Shown piece by piece: positions 59,415-64,000 of a DNA stretch of 64,000 nucleotides (position 1 is its first letter; the number at the start of each line of letters is the position of its first letter). The DNA comes from Thermomucor indicae-seudaticae (lineage: Eukaryota; Mucoromycota; Mucoromycetes; Mucorales; Lichtheimiaceae): positions 36,538 through 100,537 of the forward strand of contig JSYX01000048.1 of the NCBI GenBank assembly GCA_000787465.1, written 5' to 3'. A program made the translations under genes and the position numbers. The notes beneath the pieces are model-generated. The model worked only from the letters and a program-made list of their open reading frames with translations, was not told where the DNA came from and searched no databases.

Positions 59415-61587
59415 ATGAGGGCCAAGGTGAAATCCGTCAAGCCATGTACTGTAGAAAAAAACACGATTGAGCGCTGACCGTTGACAGACTTTAGAGATCA
59501 ACTGGCATGATGGACAGGCTGTATATTCCGTCGACTTCTCTTCAGATGGCTCTCGATTTGCCAGCGCAGGTGCAGATTGTTCTGTCCGAGTAAGACGAAG
59601 AGAAGCTTCTTTGATGCTTTGAGTTGTATGTGAAAGAAGTTAACGTTGGGTTACGTCAGCTATGGTCTATAAAGAAGCGATCAGGGACTAGCAATGATGA
59701 TGGTGTTCGGAAAAAGGGGTACCCCAAGAAGCCAGCCATGGAAGCTTTGCCTGTACATATTGAATTTCTTTCCGAACTCAAACGACATTCTGCGCCTGTA
59801 AATGTTGTTCGATTCTCACCTACCGGTGAATATTTGGCTTCGGCAGGAGATGGCAAGTAGTTTTTCCCCGTTGTGTGCTAGTATGTTTGCTTACCTGTCT
59901 GGTCATGGCTTTAGACTCATGTGTCATTATCTGGAAACGATCTTTAAGCAAGGAACCGTCATTTGGAAAAGAATATTCTGAATTCGAGCAAGAGAGTTGG
60001 AGCGTCGTGCAAATGTTCTAGTAAGCAACTACTTGGCAAAAAGAGAGAAAAAAGAAGAGAACCTAAGAGGAAGATCAGTGGACACAACAAAGAAATCTAC
60101 GATTTAGCCTGGTCGCCCTGCGGTCAATATTTCGTTACAGCATCCATTGATAATACTGCTCGTGTTTGGAGTCTGAGTCAACGTGAGTTAAATATGTCTC
60201 CTTTTATAATGTAGTCTGCGCGCGCTCTAACCAGTGTCTTCCAGGGAGTGTCATAAAGGTACTGGTAGACCATACGCATTATGTCCAAGGTGTGGCATGG
60301 GATCCACTGGGCGAATATGTTGCCACACAAAGCAGCGACAGGTAAGCAACCTGATTATTGGGACGGGTAACTCGAGGAAGGGCTAAGCTTGGCAAAGATC
60401 TGTAGCCATTTATCGGTGTAGCAAGGACGTTCATGGCCAGTTACATATCGGGAATTGTGCAAAGCGCCATTATCGGTTTAGCAAATCCAAACCAGCACCA
60501 AAGGCCACAAACGAGCCTGCACAGAATAGCGACTCATCACAGCAACCATCAACACCAAGTGACTCAGCCAGTAATGGAACAGCAACAACTGTATCTTACC
60601 GACTCTATCACGACGAAAATCTTGTCACTTTCTTTCGACGATTATCGTTTAGTCCGGACGGTGCATTCTTGCTAACCCCGTCTGGTCTTTGCAGAAACGT
60701 AGAAACAACGGCACCAACAACGGAAAACGAAGAATTCGCAAACTGTGCTTATCTATACCCGCGGAATACGATTCTCAAGTATGATTTTGTCTCGCACCGA
60801 AGCAAACAAATACAACTCAACTTTTCGTTCTAGACACCCTATTGCTTATACGAGTCATCACACAAAGCCATCAATTGCAATTCGATGGTGCGGTATCCCA
60901 TACGAACGACGGCCATCGAAAAAGCCAAGTATGTTTGGCATGCCATACCGCTTAGTCTATGCTGTCGCTAGTCAAGATGCAGTGTATATCTATGATACGC
61001 AGCAAGCGGCTCCATTGTGTATTGTGTCAGGGATGCATTTTGCACCTATCACAGATCTTGCTTGGTAAAGATGAATTACATTTATGGATAGTCGATAATC
61101 CGAGAACCTAACTTTCCCGTGTAGGTCGCGTGATGGCAAAATATTGGCATTTTCGTCCGCGGACGGCTATTGTTCAGCAGTAGTGTTTGAGGAAGAAGAG
61201 CTCGGTCAGATCAAGCCACCATCATCGTCGTTAAAAAGAACAGAAACTGTGGACGGTTCAGACGTGGAAATGATGGAAATCGCTCCTCCACCAACGTCAC
61301 AACTGAAGTTTAAATCGTCTAACTTCACTGCCAACAAAGAGATACCGCCACCACCATCACCAGTAATACCGCAATCTCCACCACCTGTTCTCAACAATGG
61401 AGACGGAGACGTTCGACCAGAAAAGAGGAGGATAACACCAACGCTTGTGTCCTCCAGCAGCTCTACGACTTATGCAACATACAATCAAGCCAAGAAACGG
61501 CGGATTGCGCCTGTATTGATTAGCGCACCTGTTACAAGTCAAGCACCTTCATCGTCTTCACATGTCCCTTCTTCATCTGCTCGGTGA
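59415..61587 (+). CDS. CAC2: Chromatin assembly factor 1 subunit B (p60/Cac2)
   Basis: WD40 subunit of CAF-1, which deposits H3-H4 on replicated DNA. Nine exons: 59415-59435, 59497-59589, 59660-59852, 59915-60020, 60079-60182, 60245-60341, 60398-60778, 60834-61064, 61125-61587; 562 aa. WD blades: [40 protein letters not shown] then [51 protein letters not shown], and [14 protein letters not shown]. The motif [19 protein letters not shown] and the last blade [20 protein letters not shown] are typical of the family. The C-terminal 120 residues are Pro/Ser-rich with two KRRI patches. The third intron (59853-59914) starts GCAAGT and joins SAGD to DSCVIIW. The 21-nt first exon with GTCAAG donor is tentative; it gives MRAKVKS before INWHD, matching family spacing. 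Confidence 0.9.
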
Positions 61588-61826
61588 AAATGAAATACTT
61601 AGTTATTAATTGTGTTTAGGTAACCTCGGTAATTATGCATGAAAAATCTCGTTCGATACAGCGAATCACGTGAGCGCGCAACAGTGAAACCTAAAAGGAT
61701 GGGGGGTACATTGCAGGGTTGTTGGGGTGGGTACGGGGAAGTTTTCGATTGTTTGATCCAAGGAAGCAGCTCGTGGGCGGGAAAGGAGGGCCCCTTTTTC
61801 ACATAAGCTTTTTGAGGGATATAGTA

Positions 61827-62899
61827 TTAAACAATAGCAAGATGCTGTCTGGGCACGAAAATGCCGCGAGCGCGGTCTGTGGTGAAGTATCTTTTTCCCT
61901 TGACGGCGCCATCGTTCTTGCCCACTATAGAAAAGGAGATTGCATCAGCTGGCGTGTTTACGGGGGTTACTAGTGAGCGGGGTTGTTTATTTTACCTGCA
62001 CTGTCCAATTCAACACCAATCCACTCGGAACCAGGTGCGGATTCTACTGGACCAATGTACCGGACATAACCGTAAGTCGGGAGTGGACGTTGCTTTAAAC
62101 GAACACGATCTCCTATTTTGAGAGAAGGATTGATTCGGTTTTCATCTGACGCAAAAGAGTTCCGACGACTGTTGCCGCTGGTACTTGTCGTGACGCTTTC
62201 GTTGCTCCCGGTACTTTCTACGCTGCTGCAACTCTGATGGCTGGCGGTACTATTCCGTCTGCGTGATGCATGATTGCTATTACTTTTGAACCACAGCCAG
62301 CTGAGACTGCGTCGCGTCCACGACGATGATGATTGTTGTTGTTGTTGTTGTTGTGTTGGTTGTGTGGGCAAACTATACTGCTTCCGCAGGCGATGACCGA
62401 ATGATTTGGCAGGTGAAGGAGGAGGAGGGAAAGAGAAAGCCGAGGAAGGTGTGATGGGAGATGATGCCCGAGGCGGCGGCAGTTCGAATTTTAACCTTCG
62501 TGGGCGACGTGCTGCTGCAGCTTCCGCGGCTTCTCGTTCGCGTCGTTCCTGAGCATCCATTCGTGCTTGCAAATCCATCGACAATAAAAGCTCCAAATCG
62601 TTCACTGGACAGTCGCTGAACATGGTTGCCAGTTCATGATCGTATTGTGCTCGGTCTTTTATCCGAATAGGATCGATTCTGTCATCTTCTTGTTCTGGAT
62701 TTGTTTGTCCAGGAGGAGCAGCTTGCTGTGGATCTGATGGTCGATGGTCCATATCGTTTCGAACGGGAGGATCGTTGACTGCTCTCTTTCGTTCTTCTTG
62801 GTCAATATTTTGACTCGTCGAAGCTGATTTGAGCAGTCCGCTGAATGTAGAGTTAGTTGACAGCCGCTTTGGTTTCCGAAGTCCAAATAAAGTGGGCAT
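61827..62899 (-). CDS. CAP-Gly domain protein
   Basis: Probable microtubule- or EB1-associated protein. Exons 62899-61996 and 61924-61827 give 333 aa. A disordered N-terminus includes an acidic/helical part (VNDLELLLSMDLQARMDAQE), Pro-rich runs, a 7-Gln tract, and Ser/Arg-rich sequence (RRRNSTASHQSC). The CAP-Gly domain is C-terminal at about residues 260-330: KIGDRVRLKQRP, YGYVRYIGPVESAPGSEWIG, VELDSAVGKNDGAVKGKRYF and GIFVPRQHLAIV. The GKNDG motif, which binds EEY/F tails, is split over the intron and intact after splicing. CAP-Gly at the C-terminus with no coiled coil is unlike CLIP170 or p150; tubulin cofactors are also different, so no specific name is given. Convergent with CAC2, 240 nt apart. 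Confidence 0.85.
62334..62354 (+). repeat. GTT trinucleotide repeat (poly-Gln coding)
   Basis: About seven GTT units on the plus strand, read as CAA (Gln) in the CAP-Gly gene. Length is likely to vary between strains. Confidence 0.7.
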
Positions 62900-63137
62900 G
62901 ATAAAAGAGAAAGAAAGGTTGGTGGGAAAAAAGAAATGAAGAAATTATCGTTTATACAAACACGTGGGTCACTTTTATTTCTTCCTCTGTTGATCTTTTT
63001 CACTTCTTTGATCCGAAAAAGGGCAAGATTCTCTGCTCAACCGATACTCTGTGAAACCCCCCTCATGCACAACCTTTTCTCCATCAACTTGTCAGGCTGC
63101 CTTCACATAAAGTCCCTTTCCGACAAGAAAAGTTTGT

Positions 63138-63575
63138 TTATTTAACGCGAACATTACTCTGTTGTGCTGCAGTAGGTTGTGCTGCTTCACGCCGAGCTGC
63201 ATCCTGCAATAGAGCCGTGTCCACTGCCTGTGATGGAAGTTGTACATATCGAACCACGGATCCTCGAATAAAGCAATTTTTAACAGAGCTCTGAACAAAA
63301 TGCATTCAGTCTTCTACTAGTACTCATGCAGCCTTTCTTTATGTAAATACCATATGTGGATACCGTTCTTCATCCACCACCATAATGTCGTCCAGCTTTA
63401 TGTTGAGAAACTGATCTACTGATTTTAATGTACCCGTAATCGCCAAATCATTCTTCAATTCAACTGTCACTTTTTGGTCCACCAAAGTTTTGAAAAAGGA
63501 ATAAAACAGCTGTATGTGTGCCCTATATCGTTAGCGAATTAGAGCTTTTAGCATTCTTTGACACCCATTTACCAT
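63138..63575 (-). CDS. LSM2: U6 snRNA-associated Sm-like protein Lsm2
   Basis: Shared subunit of the Lsm1-7 (mRNA decay, cytoplasm) and Lsm2-8 (U6 snRNA, nucleus) rings. Exons 63575-63573 (only the ATG), 63509-63351 and 63290-63138 give 104 aa. The ATG is followed directly by GTAAAT; the 63-nt intron has a GCTAAC branch site and ends ACAG before LFYSFFKTLVDQ, the canonical second residue onward. Sm1: KVTVELKNDLAITGTLKSVD, QFLNIKLDDIMV. Sm2: KNCFIRGSVVRYVQLP, with the RNA-binding Arg-Gly of the IRGS motif. The tail (LLQDAARREAAQ) is as in other species, with a short extra Gln/Val end. Tandem with the CAP-Gly gene, 238 nt upstream of its ATG. Confidence 0.94.
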
Positions 63576-64000
63576 ACTGGCGCGTAGGAGGCCCAAGAAA
63601 CATAAAGGTCCAGACTGTCTTTTTGCTGAGGCTGAAAATCATCATGCTTCTCTAATCTCATTGGCTGAATAGTCCTCAAAGAAGTCTCATACGGATTCCT
63701 GTTATCCACTAAGTTTGCTGCATTAATCGTTGTTAATCCTTCAAAAAGCAATAAGGGAACCCATCCGACCAAGTGTTGTAATAACGCTGAGTTGACCGTT
63801 CAATGACGTCAAAAACTTCGTTTTCTTTTCTTTCTTGAATCCAGGACCTTACGAATCAGCAGTACTCAATACTGTTTAGTGATTGTACATTTACGTCACT
63901 CGAAATACATTTTACATCAACTGCAAGCCGAATTTGCGCTAACATACGATTAAACATTACGCATATGAGAAACATGTTTTACGCTGCCATATGGTAAGGA
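63576..64000. other. 5' flank of LSM2, no gene seen
   Basis: 425 nt to the window end. It should contain the LSM2 promoter; no other open frame looks real. Confidence 0.4.

Noticed and set aside
1..64000. tRNA, rRNA, CRISPR, prophage or bacterial operons
   Set aside because: No B-box GGTTCGANTCC with a paired A-box, no rRNA core sequence, no spaced direct repeats, and all recognised genes are spliced eukaryotic ones.

Overview
This 64 kb window is nuclear DNA of a fungus, most likely an early-diverging one of the Mucoromycota type. The genes are eukaryotic and interrupted by many short introns, nearly all 51-80 nt with CTNAY-like branch sites. The families are fungal: Vps68, the Jen1 carboxylate permease, fatty-alcohol oxidase, a Tos4-like FHA protein, a DUF3712 membrane protein and a FAR1/AFT-type zinc-finger protein. 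I see no tRNA, rRNA, CRISPR array, viral gene or prokaryotic gene. The lineage is an inference from gene style; everything else below was read from the sequence by hand splicing, and each multi-exon model closes in frame.

Layout. 1-5 kb: unresolved coding-like stretches, ribosomal protein eL8 and the endosomal protein Vps68. 5.6-10 kb: a Ras GTPase-activating protein and Tan1 (tRNA ac4C adaptor). 10-15.4 kb: a 1,650-codon DUF3712 repeat protein on the minus strand, broken by one in-frame TAA. 15.4-19 kb: gene-poor. 19-27 kb: an intersectin-like SH3-SH3-DH-PH RhoGEF, an AP180-type clathrin adaptor and a small predicted mitochondrial protein. 27-29.4 kb: a decayed Tc1/mariner element, a small membrane protein and a ten-cysteine secreted protein. 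29.6-37.6 kb: a bHLH factor, a histidine acid phosphatase, a Tos4/Plm2-like FHA protein and a peroxisomal fatty-alcohol oxidase. 37.6-41.4 kb: gene-poor. 41.4-43.7 kb: FAR1-type DNA-binding protein. 43.7-47.5 kb: gene-poor with a membrane-protein fragment. 47.5-50 kb: Jen1-like permease. 51.7-64 kb: Laa1/HEATR5, CAF-1 p60, a CAP-Gly protein and Lsm2.

There are no operons. Several genes share the clathrin/endosome route (Vps68, AP180, the intersectin-like GEF, Laa1), but they are scattered and this may be chance.

The most striking signal is in splicing. Of 99 introns modelled, eight are best explained by a GC donor instead of GT (GC-AG introns, about 8 percent). They lie in seven unrelated genes, and in every case conserved protein sequence resumes in frame only if the GC donor is used. 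Other oddities are a conserved frame cut by one TAA, a 10-nt microexon, and two genes whose first coding exon is only the ATG.
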